Assembly: GCA_964581455.1 (NCBI GenBank)
Contig: CAZOOT010000028.1
Span: 1-32,374 of the forward strand
Direction: 5' to 3'
From: VBAS01 sp964581455
GTDB taxonomy: Bacteria; Bacteroidota; Bacteroidia; Chitinophagales; Chitinophagaceae
DNA length: 32,374 nt
In this document: one piece after another, positions 9,001-15,895 of the stretch
Layout of the letters: every line of letters begins with the position of its first letter
Position numbering within the stretch: position 1 is the stretch's first letter
The notes under the pieces: generated by a model
Seen by the model: the letters and a program-made list of their open reading frames with translations, nothing else
Database searches by the model: none
What the model was told of the DNA's origin: nothing
Made by a program: the position numbers and the translations under genes

Positions 9001-9472
9001 AATGAAAGCAGTATCACAAATTATTAGTGGGTTTACACAAGAACAGATAGGCGTGATTGAAAAAGACGGGCAAATAAGTTTACCAGTTGACGGAGAAGAG
9101 TTGATTTTGCAGGCTTCAGATGTAGAAATAACCAGCGAAGATATTCCGGGTTGGCTGGTTGCCAATAAGGGTCCATTATCTGTAGCCCTGGACATCAATA
9201 TCACCTCAGAATTAGAGCAGGAAGGCCATGCCAGGGAGTTTGTGAACAGGATTCAGAAGATCAGAAAGGACAGCGGATTTGAGCTGACTGATAAAATAGA
9301 AGTTAAAGTGTCTGCCGATAATGGATTAAAAAATTCATTGGCTCAGTTTAAAGACTATATTTGCGCCGAAATTCTAGCCGACAAGCTAGAAATATTGACA
9401 AGTTTAGATAGTGGTACAGAAATAGAAGTGAATGATTTTCAATTAAAAGTGATCATTTTTAAAAAAGCTTAA
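6071..9472 (+). CDS. ileS: Isoleucyl-tRNA synthetase
   Basis: This class I synthetase charges tRNA(Ile) in the cytoplasm and edits mischarged valine. It has 1133 residues. The HIGH region reads PSANGMPGIHHV at residues 50-61, so the usual P-H-x-G-H is P-G-I-H-H. The GWDTHGLPIE segment follows. The editing domain spans roughly 200-430 and includes WTTTPWTLPS. KMSKR is at 671-675, followed by the anticodon-binding domain. No C-terminal zinc-finger cysteines are obvious, which suggests the eukaryote-like second IleS type. Two GC-rich hairpin repeats are translated in frame at residues 218-227 and 875-883. Start at 6071 is supported by the promoter; dksA-like follows after 4 nt. Confidence 0.96.
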   Translation: MNRKYKEFSGLNLPSIEQEMLAQWAEKQAFEKSVSLREGATPFVFYEGPPSANGMPGIHHVISRTLKDLVCRYKTMKGFQVKRKGGWDTHGLPIELGVEKELGITKEDIGKKISVEDYNKKCREAVLRFKDKWDELTVKMGYWVDLNDPYITFKNEYIETLWWLLSELYKKGLLYESVSIQPYSPAAGTGLSSHELNQPGTYKDVKDTSAVAMFKAAPLNLPEGETLANPLSQIYELQKNKEEVFFLAWTTTPWTLPSNLGLTVGTNIDYVLVKTVNPYLHNEINVILAKALLGKYFKPENETSDFSVYQNDGKNIPYSIISEFKGKEIEGCEYEQLLPYEANSLTAIQEITPDARPFRVLVGDFVTTEDGTGIVHTAPAFGADDYKVGKKYNIGILTMVDRQGKFVDGLGEFSNRYVKNYKDQKDYVDVNVDIAVKLKKENRAFKVEKYEHNYPHCWRTDKPILYYPLDAWFIKTTAIKDRMVELNKTINWKPKSTGEGRFGNWLENMVDWNLSRSRFWGTPLPIWKTEDGEEEICIGSIGELLNDAKKADELLGTANSLKLSADSLDLHKPFVDDIILVSPKGKPMNRVPDLIDVWFDSGAMPYAQWHFPFENKETFKASFPADFIAEGVDQTRGWFYTLHAIAALVFDSVAYKTCVSNGLVLDKAGNKMSKRLGNMVDPFKTIETYGADATRWYLITNASPWENMKFDLDGIKEVQRKFFGTLYNTYQFFALYANVDGFSFKEKYVPLNERPEIDRWILSSLNSLVKKVNEFMDDYEPTQAGRAVEDFVDEHLSNWYVRLCRRRFWKGEYEQDKICAYQTLYECLETVLRLIAPISPFFSDSLFQNLNTITKRFNTESIHHTDFPTLDDSQNPPLGGRGAIDTSLEERMQLAQDTSSLILSLRKKQNIKVRQPLQKVLIPVLNPSMKSQIQKVEDLIKAEVNIKEIEFINPDNTFIQKKAKANFVALGKKLGPKMKAVSQIISGFTQEQIGVIEKDGQISLPVDGEELILQASDVEITSEDIPGWLVANKGPLSVALDINITSELEQEGHAREFVNRIQKIRKDSGFELTDKIEVKVSADNGLKNSLAQFKDYICAEILADKLEILTSLDSGTEIEVNDFQLKVIIFKKA
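6721..6750 (+). repeat. Palindromic repeat-like hairpin inserted in frame in ileS (copy 1)
   Basis: Seven-base arms TCTCCCC (6730-6736) and GGGGAGA (6740-6746) enclose a GAA loop inside an otherwise AT-rich gene. The flanking CCCTCTAAA and CTTTG resemble dispersed hairpin repeats I recall from Bacteroidota genomes. It encodes PLNLPEGETL at residues 218-227 without breaking the frame, at the entry to the editing domain. Confidence 0.5.
8691..8717 (+). repeat. Palindromic repeat-like hairpin inserted in frame in ileS (copy 2)
   Basis: CCCCCC (8695-8700), a TTT loop and GGGGGG (8704-8709) form a perfect hairpin, followed by a second G6 run at 8712-8717. It encodes NPPLGGRGA at residues 875-883, in a loop between a FPTLDDS segment and LEERMQLAQ. 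The composition is strikingly unlike the surrounding gene. Confidence 0.5.
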
Positions 9473-9476
9473 AACT

Positions 9477-10259
9477 ATGGCTACAAAGAAAAAGCCTGTA
9501 CCAAAAAAAGCAACTAAGCCGGCTAAGAAAGCGGCAGCTAAAAAACCGGCAATAAAAAAGCCTGTAAAAAAAGCAGTTGCTAAAAAGGCTAAAAAACCAG
9601 TTGCTAAAAAAGCAGCAAAACCCGCTAAGAAAACTGTAACAAAAAAACCGGTTACAAAACCAGTTAAAAAAATTGCGGTAAAACCAGCAAAACCTGCAAA
9701 AAAATCCAGTGCAGCTATTGCCAGATCTTTAGTATCCGTAAAACCCCAAATAAAATTAAGTGTGAAAAAAGAACCAGCAAAACCCACGAAAGTTGTGATT
9801 CCGAAAACGAGCACAAAGTCAGTTAAAAAGTATGAACCCGATTTCACAAAGTCAGTTCTTGATTCGCAAGTACAGGATCCGGGAATGCCATCACAGCGTT
9901 ATTCAGATACCGACCTGAATGAATTTCGTGACCTGATCCAGAAAAAACTGGATGCGGCCAAAAAAGAATTGGCTTATCTGCAGGGGCTGATCACCAGAAA
10001 AGATGAAAGTGGGGATATGGATGAAGGCCGTTATATGACAATGGAAGACGGTAGTGTGAGCATGGAAAGAGAACAACTGAGCCAGATGGCCAGCCGTCAG
10101 ATCACATTTATTGATCACCTGGAAAAAGCCATGATGCGCATTGAAAATAAAACTTATGGTATTTGCAGGGTTACCGGCAGGTTAATTGACAAAGCAAGGT
10201 TAAGGGCAGTGCCACATGCTACACTTAGCATTGAAGCAAAACAAATGATGAATAAATAA
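9477..10259 (+). CDS. DksA/TraR-family protein with a lysine-rich, histone H1-like N-terminal tail
   Basis: The 260-residue protein has two parts. Residues 1 to about 85 are built almost only of Lys, Ala, Pro, Val and Thr in KKPVKKA-type repeats, resembling histone H1-like tails, and should bind nucleic acid without specificity. Residues about 130-260 are a DksA/TraR domain: an antiparallel coiled coil (DLNEFRDLIQKKLDAAKKEL onward) and a C-terminal globule TYGICRVTGRLI...RLRAVPHATLSIEAK. Of the four zinc cysteines of classical DksA only one (Cys230) remains, so a zinc finger is unlikely. DksA family members bind RNA polymerase in its secondary channel and tune transcription. It is 4 nt after ileS and before a terminator, so the two are co-transcribed. 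Confidence 0.85.
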   Translation: MATKKKPVPKKATKPAKKAAAKKPAIKKPVKKAVAKKAKKPVAKKAAKPAKKTVTKKPVTKPVKKIAVKPAKPAKKSSAAIARSLVSVKPQIKLSVKKEPAKPTKVVIPKTSTKSVKKYEPDFTKSVLDSQVQDPGMPSQRYSDTDLNEFRDLIQKKLDAAKKELAYLQGLITRKDESGDMDEGRYMTMEDGSVSMEREQLSQMASRQITFIDHLEKAMMRIENKTYGICRVTGRLIDKARLRAVPHATLSIEAKQMMNK

Positions 10260-10278
10260 TTTAGACATACAAATATTG

Positions 10279-10307
10279 AAAAGCCTTCCTCACAAGAAGG
10301 CTTTTTT
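10279..10307 (+). terminator. Rho-independent terminator after the dksA-like gene
   Basis: A ten-base stem AAAAGCCTTC (10279-10288) pairs with GAAGGCTTTT (10296-10305) around a seven-base loop and runs into a T tract. It closes the ileS-dksA-like transcript. Confidence 0.9.
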
Positions 10308-10371
10308 AGTTTCTGGTACTTCTAATTTGATTAAATTGTCGCTTTAACTTTATTGCTAAAATTGATAAAAT

Positions 10372-11727
10372 ATGGCCAGACTTTTCTACGCTGCATTTTT
10401 TACTTTCATTTCTTTTCAGGCAATTTCTCAGAAGCAGGAGATTATTTCAGGTCCGATGCTTGGGCCGGTTGAATTAAGAGATGCAAAAATTTGGCTGGAA
10501 GTATCCGGTGAAGTAAAGTCAGTTTCATTACAATATAAAAAAAGAGGAGAGAAAGAAAGCCAGTCGATAGTTTATAAAGGAGAACTGGGTAAAAATTTTA
10601 ATCCGATCCAAATAACTCTTGGCGGATTAGATATTAACTCAACCTACGATTATCAATTTCTGATAAATGGAAATCTTTCAGAAGCAAAAGGAGAGTTTAC
10701 TTCTAAAGATCTCTGGCAATACAGAAAACCTGCCCCTGATTTTTCTTTTTTGGCTGGCAGCTGTTCTTACATGAACCAACCACAATATGACAGACTTGGA
10801 ATGCCATATGGTGGCGATTCATCGATATTTGAAACAATGGCAAAAGAAAAAGCAGCTTATATGCTTTGGCTGGGCGATAACTGGTACACCAGAGAAGTTG
10901 ATTATTTCAGCGAATGGGGACTTTGGAACCGGGCTTCATTGGACAGGTCAAGACCCGTGCTTCAGAACTTTCTAAAGGCAATGCCTCATTTTGCAATTTG
11001 GGATGACCATGACTTTGGTCCGAATGATATCGGGAAAAGCTATATCCTGAAAAATACCAGCAGGGATATCTGGAAAAATTACTGGATGAATCCTACTTAT
11101 GGAGAAAACAATGAAGGCATTTATACAATGAATTCATATAGCGACGTAGATATATTTATGCTGGATGATCGTTGGTGGCGTAGTGCAGAAAGAATGAAGG
11201 ACTCTGTCAATGGTAAGCCCAATCCTGAAAAAAGAATGTTGGGACATCAGCAAATGGAATGGCTGAAAAATGCTTTGCTTTTTAGTTCTGCAACTTTTAA
11301 GATCATTGCCAACGGAAGTCAGATACTAAATCCCGTTTCTCCTTTTGATAAATTAAAAAATTTTCCGGTTGAGTATGATGAACTGATTAAGTTTTTAAAC
11401 AGCAATTCTATTAACGGTGTTTTATTCCTTACAGGCGACAGGCATCACAGTGAAGTGATCAAAATAGAGAGACCGGGTAATTATCCTTTGTATGATATTA
11501 CTGTTTCTCCCCTGACTGCAGATACCCATACTTTTGGGATTTCTGAAAAAAATAATCCTTTTCGTGTTTTCGGACTTGACGAAAAACAGAATTATGGGCG
11601 ATTCAACATATCAGGGAAAAGAGATAACCGGCAATTGACCGTTGAGTTTATTGGTGTAAAAGGTGAAAAACTCGGACAATGGAGTGTAAATGAAAAAGAA
11701 CTGAAAAAGCCTGCAATAAAAAAATAG
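10372..11727 (+). CDS. PhoD-like alkaline phosphatase / phosphodiesterase, secreted
   Basis: A 451-residue metallophosphatase of the alkaline phosphatase D family. Residues 1-20 form a signal peptide (hydrophobic run, then AISQ), so it is exported to the periplasm or beyond. A beta-sandwich N-domain (about 25-112) precedes the catalytic domain with LAGSCSY near 127-133, LWLGDN at 165-170, IWDDHDFGPND at 209-219 and TGDRHHSE near 355, which supply the metal ligands. PhoD enzymes hydrolyse phosphate mono- and diesters with Fe and Ca ions; the exact substrate cannot be read here. A TAACTTTA near-match to the -7 element lies at 10345-10352. A small membrane protein follows after 4 nt. Confidence 0.85.
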   Translation: MARLFYAAFFTFISFQAISQKQEIISGPMLGPVELRDAKIWLEVSGEVKSVSLQYKKRGEKESQSIVYKGELGKNFNPIQITLGGLDINSTYDYQFLINGNLSEAKGEFTSKDLWQYRKPAPDFSFLAGSCSYMNQPQYDRLGMPYGGDSSIFETMAKEKAAYMLWLGDNWYTREVDYFSEWGLWNRASLDRSRPVLQNFLKAMPHFAIWDDHDFGPNDIGKSYILKNTSRDIWKNYWMNPTYGENNEGIYTMNSYSDVDIFMLDDRWWRSAERMKDSVNGKPNPEKRMLGHQQMEWLKNALLFSSATFKIIANGSQILNPVSPFDKLKNFPVEYDELIKFLNSNSINGVLFLTGDRHHSEVIKIERPGNYPLYDITVSPLTADTHTFGISEKNNPFRVFGLDEKQNYGRFNISGKRDNRQLTVEFIGVKGEKLGQWSVNEKELKKPAIKK

Positions 11728-11731
11728 TTAA

Positions 11732-12208
11732 ATGACGATAGAAGTTATATATGAAAAAAACAAAGTGATTCAGGGTCTTCGTTATCATTTCATCAGCAGA
11801 AAAGAACTGCGGTTGATGATCATATTGGTTAATGTGTTTGCATTATTTTCTGCAGCATTATTTTATTTTAAACTGGTAACACCACTTGCTTTTTTAATTG
11901 GCTCCACATTGTGGTTTGTGATGATGCTGAGTGTATGGTTTATATTGCCCAATCTTATTTATAAAAGGACTTCTACTTTTAAGGATCGTTTTCAAATGAG
12001 TTTTGACCATGTTGGTTTTTCTTTGGGAAATGAAAGAGGTGGCAGGTCATGGGAATGGAAAACCCTGGTATCATTTTTAGAGAGTCCGCATTTTTTTCAT
12101 TTGTATTTTGACAGCAGATCATTCTTTCTTGTGCCTAAAAATGGTTGTAAAAGCAGTGAGGAGCTATTTGAATTAAGGCAATTGCTCAAAGAGAGGATCA
12201 GGAAGTAG
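11732..12208 (+). CDS. YcxB-like membrane protein of unknown function
   Basis: The 158-residue protein has two adjacent transmembrane helices (about 28-47 and 50-74) and a soluble C-terminal domain. FQMSFDHVGFSLGNERGGRSWEWKT is cited only for its shape: a beta strand, then a conserved Trp and a segment ending FFLVPK near 130. This layout is that of the YcxB-like family, whose role is unknown. It begins 4 nt after the phosphatase gene and ends 18 nt from the convergent acetyltransferase gene, with no clear terminator between them. Confidence 0.65.
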   Translation: MTIEVIYEKNKVIQGLRYHFISRKELRLMIILVNVFALFSAALFYFKLVTPLAFLIGSTLWFVMMLSVWFILPNLIYKRTSTFKDRFQMSFDHVGFSLGNERGGRSWEWKTLVSFLESPHFFHLYFDSRSFFLVPKNGCKSSEELFELRQLLKERIRK

Positions 12209-12226
12209 CCAGAACCTGCTTTTGGC

Positions 12227-12655
12227 TTACAGGTCTTTTTCCATTTCTACATGGGGTATGGTCAATTCAATAAATTCCTGGCTGGTTACCTGGTATCCCA
12301 TTTTTTCAAAAAAAGGAACAGTGTTTTTTCTTGCATGCATGGACATTTTTTTATAACCATGGTCCCTGGCAATATTTTCTGCAAACAATATTAAGGCACG
12401 TCCAATTCCTTTGCCTTGTAAATTATTTAAAACTGCCATTTGCCTTAAACGGGCTTTAGTTACGTCATTTTCAACAATCATACAGCAGCCCAGCATATCA
12501 TCATCTTCAAATGCACCAACAAGTATATAGTCCTTTTCTTTCTCCAGTTCCGACTCTGAAAAACTTAACCCCAAAGGCTTTCGAAGTATATCGGCCCGCA
12601 TTTTTACCATCTGCCGGTATTCCGGTGTGCCGTAATCTAATATTTTCAGAGCCAT
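12227..12655 (-). CDS. GNAT-family N-acetyltransferase
   Basis: A 142-residue single-domain acetyltransferase. Motif A reads RQMAVLNNLQGKGIGRALI near 89-107, with the acetyl-CoA pyrophosphate-binding Q-G-K-G-I-G loop, and PFFEKMGYQV near 125 is typical motif B. The substrate cannot be deduced; the closing IPHVEMEKDL resembles stand-alone small-molecule GNATs. It is monocistronic, convergent with the YcxB-like gene and divergent from acpP. No strong promoter match is seen upstream on its strand. Confidence 0.85.
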   Translation of the reverse strand: MALKILDYGTPEYRQMVKMRADILRKPLGLSFSESELEKEKDYILVGAFEDDDMLGCCMIVENDVTKARLRQMAVLNNLQGKGIGRALILFAENIARDHGYKKMSMHARKNTVPFFEKMGYQVTSQEFIELTIPHVEMEKDL

Positions 12656-12780
12656 TGATTGGTTTTTTTGTCATTTTGAAGAAATTCAATTTACAACATA
12701 TATTAATACTATCAATTGTTTGAAAACATAATTTTAATTGTAAATAAGCGATCATTGCATTAATTTCCAGTACTTTTAAA

Positions 12781-12807
12781 CTTGTAAAAAAAACAAGCAT
12801 TAATGCT
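12781..12807. promoter_or_regulatory. Inverted repeats in the acpP upstream region, possible operator
   Basis: A perfect 12-base palindrome AGCATTAATGCT lies at 12796-12807, about where the -33 element of the acpP promoter should be. It touches a second inverted repeat, CTTGT-N7-ACAAG (12781-12797). Either could bind a dimeric regulator of fatty-acid synthesis. No known operator consensus is matched with certainty. Confidence 0.3.
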
Positions 12808-12826
12808 GTGATTAGTTCAAAAATTC

Positions 12827-12834
12827 TATTTTTG
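12827..12834 (+). promoter_or_regulatory. Bacteroidota -7 promoter element of acpP
   Basis: TATTTTTG is an exact TAnnTTTG match ending 28 nt before the acpP ATG. A short leader of about 22 nt is predicted. Confidence 0.6.
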
Positions 12835-12862
12835 CACCCATATTTAACTAAACTATCTCATC

Positions 12863-13099
12863 ATGTCAGACATCGCATCAAGAGTAAAGAAAATTATTGT
12901 AGACAAATTAGGCGTAGACGAAGCGGAAGTAACTAACGAAGCTTCTTTTACAAATGATTTGGGTGCCGATTCATTGGACACCGTAGAACTGATCATGGAA
13001 TTCGAAAAAGAATTCAACATCTCCATTCCTGATGAGCAAGCTGAAACCATCACTACAGTTGGTCAGGCAATTGCTTACCTGGACGAAAACGCAAAGTAA
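12863..13099 (+). CDS. acpP: Acyl carrier protein
   Basis: The 78-residue acidic protein carries growing acyl chains on a phosphopantetheine arm attached to Ser37 in NDLGADSLDTVEL. Length, charge and the DSL motif are textbook for AcpP of type II fatty-acid synthesis. It has its own promoter and is followed by two stem-loops, the second terminator-like, before fabF. This would let the very abundant ACP be made at a higher level than the downstream enzyme. The minus-strand frame across it is a shadow. Confidence 0.98.
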   Translation: MSDIASRVKKIIVDKLGVDEAEVTNEASFTNDLGADSLDTVELIMEFEKEFNISIPDEQAETITTVGQAIAYLDENAK

Positions 13100-13128
13100 A
13101 ATTTCATTCCACAAGAGGAAAATGTAAA

Positions 13129-13156
13129 CCAGCTCCAAAATAATTTTTTGGACTGG
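13129..13156 (+). other. Stem-loop in the acpP 3' region
   Basis: CCAG plus TCCAAAA pair with TTTTGGA plus CTGG, an eleven-base-pair stem with one bulged C (13133) and a TAATT loop. There is no T tract after it, so it is probably an mRNA stability or processing element rather than a terminator. Confidence 0.45.
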
Positions 13157-13177
13157 AGAGCAGGGAATAAATGCACT

Positions 13178-13212
13178 CCGCCTTCCTATAGCAATATTGG
13201 GAAGGCGGTTTT
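13178..13212 (+). terminator. Terminator or attenuator between acpP and fabF
   Basis: A perfect nine-base GC-rich stem CCGCCTTCC (13178-13186) and GGAAGGCGG (13200-13208) with a 13-base loop is followed by four T. The T tract is short, so partial read-through into fabF is possible. Confidence 0.7.
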
Positions 13213-13237
13213 ACTTGCTGCTCAGGTCTTCTATCAG

Positions 13238-13245
13238 TATCTTTA
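13238..13245 (+). promoter_or_regulatory. Probable -7 promoter element of fabF
   Basis: TATCTTTA matches TAnnTTTG at all but the last base and has a TTG at 13215-13217, 20 nt upstream, as expected for the Bacteroidota -33/-7 pair. It ends 21 nt before the fabF ATG and would restart transcription after the acpP terminator. Confidence 0.4.
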
Positions 13246-13266
13246 ATTAAATTTTATTTTGGTTAT

Positions 13267-14520
13267 ATGAAATTGAAAAGAGTAGTTGTTACAGGATTAG
13301 GTGCTTTAACCCCAATTGGTAATACTTTAAATGATTATTGGGAAGGGTTGATCAATGGGACACCCGGTGCCGATATGATAACACTTTTTGATGCTTCTAA
13401 GTTCAAAACCAAATTTGCTTGTGAAATAAAGGGCTTTGAACCTACAGATTTCCTGGATAGAAAAGAGGCCCGTAAAATTGACCGTTTTTCTCAAACTTCA
13501 TTAGTTGTCAGCGATCAGGCTGTACAAGATGCAGGTATTTCAAAAGAAAACGTAAATCAGGACCGGGTAGGGGTGGTTTTTGCCAGCGGTATCGGGGGTT
13601 TGATAACATTTCAGGAAGAGGTGATCAATTTTGCCAAAGGTGATGGTACGCCAAGATTCAATCCTTTCTTTATCCCGAAAATGATACTGGATATTGCCGC
13701 CGGACATATTTCCATGCGACATGGTTTTCGTGGGCCGAATTTTTCCGTTGTCAGTGCCTGTGCTTCTTCTACCAATGCAATGATGGAAGCTTATAACCTG
13801 ATTAGATTAGGCATGGCGGATATTATTATTACTGGTGGTGCAGAAAGTGTGATTAGTGAAGCCGGAGTTGGTGGATTTAATGCCATGAAAGCATTGAGTG
13901 AAAGAAATGATGATCCCAAATCTGCCTGCAGGCCTTATGATAAGGACCGTGATGGATTTGTAATGGGCGAAGGAGCCGGAGCAGTAGTGCTGGAAGATCT
14001 TGATCATGCTTTGGCAAGAGGCGCAAAGATCTATTGCGAAGTTGCAGGTTGCGGAGCAACGGCAGATGCTCATCATATAACAGCGCCGCATCCGGATGGG
14101 TTGGGTGCAAAAAATGTTATGCATGCTGCATTAAAAGATGCCGGAATGAATCCGGGAGATATAGATTATATCAATACACACGGCACTTCCACACCACTGG
14201 GAGATGTAGCTGAAGTAAAAGCCATCGTTGATGTATTTGGCGAACATGCTTTCAATCTGAATATCAGTGCTACTAAATCTATGACGGGGCATTGCCTTGG
14301 AGCAGCCGGGGTAATAGAAGCAATTGCCTGTATCAAAAGTGTAGTGCATGATATAGTGCCACCAACCATAAATCATTTTACAGATGATCCGGAGCTTGAT
14401 ACAAGATTGAATTTTACTTTTCACAAAGCACAAAAAAGAACAGTGAGAGCAGCTTTGAGTAATACTTTTGGATTTGGCGGGCACAATGCCTGTGTGATCA
14501 TGAAGAAGTTTGAACAATAA
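13267..14520 (+). CDS. fabF: Beta-ketoacyl-[ACP] synthase II
   Basis: FabF condenses malonyl-ACP with acyl-ACP in fatty-acid elongation in the cytoplasm. The 417 residues have the full KAS II signature: nucleophile Cys165 in VVSACASSTNAM, His305 in NTHGTSTPLGD, Lys337 in ATKSMTGH and His342, with the glycine-rich FGFGGHNACV near the C-terminus. The ATG at 13267 opens directly with the family-typical MKLKRVVVTGLGALTP. It follows acpP and precedes rnc, a common gene order in Bacteroidota. Confidence 0.97.
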   Translation: MKLKRVVVTGLGALTPIGNTLNDYWEGLINGTPGADMITLFDASKFKTKFACEIKGFEPTDFLDRKEARKIDRFSQTSLVVSDQAVQDAGISKENVNQDRVGVVFASGIGGLITFQEEVINFAKGDGTPRFNPFFIPKMILDIAAGHISMRHGFRGPNFSVVSACASSTNAMMEAYNLIRLGMADIIITGGAESVISEAGVGGFNAMKALSERNDDPKSACRPYDKDRDGFVMGEGAGAVVLEDLDHALARGAKIYCEVAGCGATADAHHITAPHPDGLGAKNVMHAALKDAGMNPGDIDYINTHGTSTPLGDVAEVKAIVDVFGEHAFNLNISATKSMTGHCLGAAGVIEAIACIKSVVHDIVPPTINHFTDDPELDTRLNFTFHKAQKRTVRAALSNTFGFGGHNACVIMKKFEQ

Positions 14521-14592
14521 ATTTGGTGCCAGGGACTTAAAAAATTAATTTTTCATCTTCCACATTCTTTAAAATTTTGTAGCTTACTGTCT

Positions 14593-15339
14593 GTGGATTT
14601 TTTCAAAACTCTCTTTAAGGAAAAAAAAGGTGCTTCATTTAAGAAGCAATTAAAAAATGTTCTTGGGTTCAGCCCCCGAAATATTACCTTATACAAAACA
14701 TCACTTACACATAGGTCTGTCAGGGAAAGTGCTGATGAGAATAATGAAAGACTGGAATATTTGGGAGATGCTGTTCTGAGTGCAATGGTAGCTGATTATC
14801 TTTTTAAAAGATATCCATACAGGGAAGAAGGGTTTCTGACTGAAATGCGGAGCAAAATGGTAAATCGTCAGCAATTAAATGATATTGCTATCCGGATGGG
14901 TTTAAAGAAGATTACCTTGTTTAATAAATCTGACGGGTCACTGAAAGTGAGCCAGATCTTTGGCAATACTTTAGAAGCATTGGTTGGTGCTGTATTTCTT
15001 GATCTTGGTTATAAAAAAACCAGCAAATGGGTGACAGAAAGAATCATACTTCCACACATGTTTATTGATGACCTGGAAATTCTGGAGATCAATCATAAAA
15101 ACAGATTGTATGGCTGGGCAAATAAAAACGGTAAGGTTCTGGAGTTTGAAACAATAGAAGAAAAAATCGAAAACGGCCGAAGGTTATTTACAATTGCTGC
15201 GGTGGTTGATGGAAAAAAAATTACAGAGGGGAAGGCTTTTAATAAAAAAGATGCATCTCAGATCGCTGCTCAATCTGCAGTAGAAAAACTGGGAATTGTA
15301 AATTCTGATTCAATTTCTGAAGAAACCGAAGAGTCTTAA
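14593..15339 (+). CDS. rnc: Ribonuclease III
   Basis: RNase III cleaves double-stranded RNA, including rRNA precursors. The 248-residue protein has the signature NERLEYLGDA at 51-60, giving Glu55 and Asp59 (E. coli Glu41 and Asp45), and GNTLEALVGAVFLDLGY with Glu128 (E. coli Glu117). The position matching E. coli Asp114 is Asn125. A double-stranded RNA-binding domain fills about 165-240. The start is a GTG at 14593; no in-frame ATG or other common start lies upstream close enough. It follows fabF by 72 nt and converges on the epimerase gene 20 nt away. Confidence 0.93.
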   Translation: MDFFKTLFKEKKGASFKKQLKNVLGFSPRNITLYKTSLTHRSVRESADENNERLEYLGDAVLSAMVADYLFKRYPYREEGFLTEMRSKMVNRQQLNDIAIRMGLKKITLFNKSDGSLKVSQIFGNTLEALVGAVFLDLGYKKTSKWVTERIILPHMFIDDLEILEINHKNRLYGWANKNGKVLEFETIEEKIENGRRLFTIAAVVDGKKITEGKAFNKKDASQIAAQSAVEKLGIVNSDSISEETEES

Positions 15340-15359
15340 AAAATCATTTTCTTTCTTCA

Positions 15360-15767
15360 TTAAGTCGTCATTACAGACATACACAATTCTATCAGCACCC
15401 CATTTGTAGATTTGGGATGAAGAAAACAAACCAACTTGTTATCAGCCCCCGGGTTGGGTTTATCACTAAGCAATACAAATCCTTCTTTTTTTAATCTGTC
15501 CATCTCTGCTTCAATATTTTCAACTTCAAAGGCAATATGATGCAGTCCCTCGCCTTTTTTTTCTAAAAACCGTGAAATGACCCCATCCGGATCTGTGCTT
15601 TCCAGCAATTCAACCTTGGTTTCCCCGGTTTTAAAAAAAGCAGTATTTACTTTTTCCGATTCCACTTTTTCGGTTTTATAGCACCGACTATTCAGCAGTT
15701 TTTCAAATAATGGCACTGAATTGGCTAAACTTTTAACTGCAATCCCGATATGATCTACTTTTTCCAT
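15360..15767 (-). CDS. mce: Methylmalonyl-CoA epimerase
   Basis: This glyoxalase-fold enzyme interconverts (R)- and (S)-methylmalonyl-CoA between propionyl-CoA metabolism and succinyl-CoA. The 135-residue length is normal. The expected metal ligands are visible: His6 in VDHIGIA, Glu in KVELLES near 53, His77 in GLHHIAFEV and Glu127 in GVLIELC. The partial B12-binding mutase domain at the right end of the window is its pathway partner. A TAATTTTA near-match to the -7 element lies at 15814-15807 on its strand. It is divergent from iscS. Confidence 0.92.
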   Translation of the reverse strand: MEKVDHIGIAVKSLANSVPLFEKLLNSRCYKTEKVESEKVNTAFFKTGETKVELLESTDPDGVISRFLEKKGEGLHHIAFEVENIEAEMDRLKKEGFVLLSDKPNPGADNKLVCFLHPKSTNGVLIELCMSVMTT

Positions 15768-15859
15768 GATTGTAAGTTTCTTAGTTAAAGGCTTTTACGA
15801 TTTTGGTAAAATTAAGTAGTTATAAGGCAGAATAGCCTTTCGAATCGGTCAGTTTGAGG

Positions 15860-15867
15860 TAAATTTG
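15860..15867 (+). promoter_or_regulatory. Bacteroidota -7 promoter element of iscS-iscU-iscA
   Basis: TAAATTTG is an exact TAnnTTTG match ending 28 nt before the iscS ATG. No IscR-type site is recognised. Confidence 0.5.
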
Positions 15868-15895
15868 TAACAATTGAAACGATAATTAAATTAAC

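Noticed and set aside
9443..9847. A 134-residue minus-strand frame rich in Phe, Ala and Gly that looks like a membrane protein
   Set aside because: It is the antisense of the Lys/Ala/Pro repeats in the dksA-like tail; lysine codons read backwards give Phe and Leu. No independent support.
12656..12780. Possible promoter for the GNAT gene
   Set aside because: The best match to TAnnTTTG on the minus strand has two mismatches, so I do not annotate it.
13807..14517. Several minus-strand frames inside fabF
   Set aside because: They are fully antisense to a conserved gene and overlap each other in different frames, as expected for shadows.
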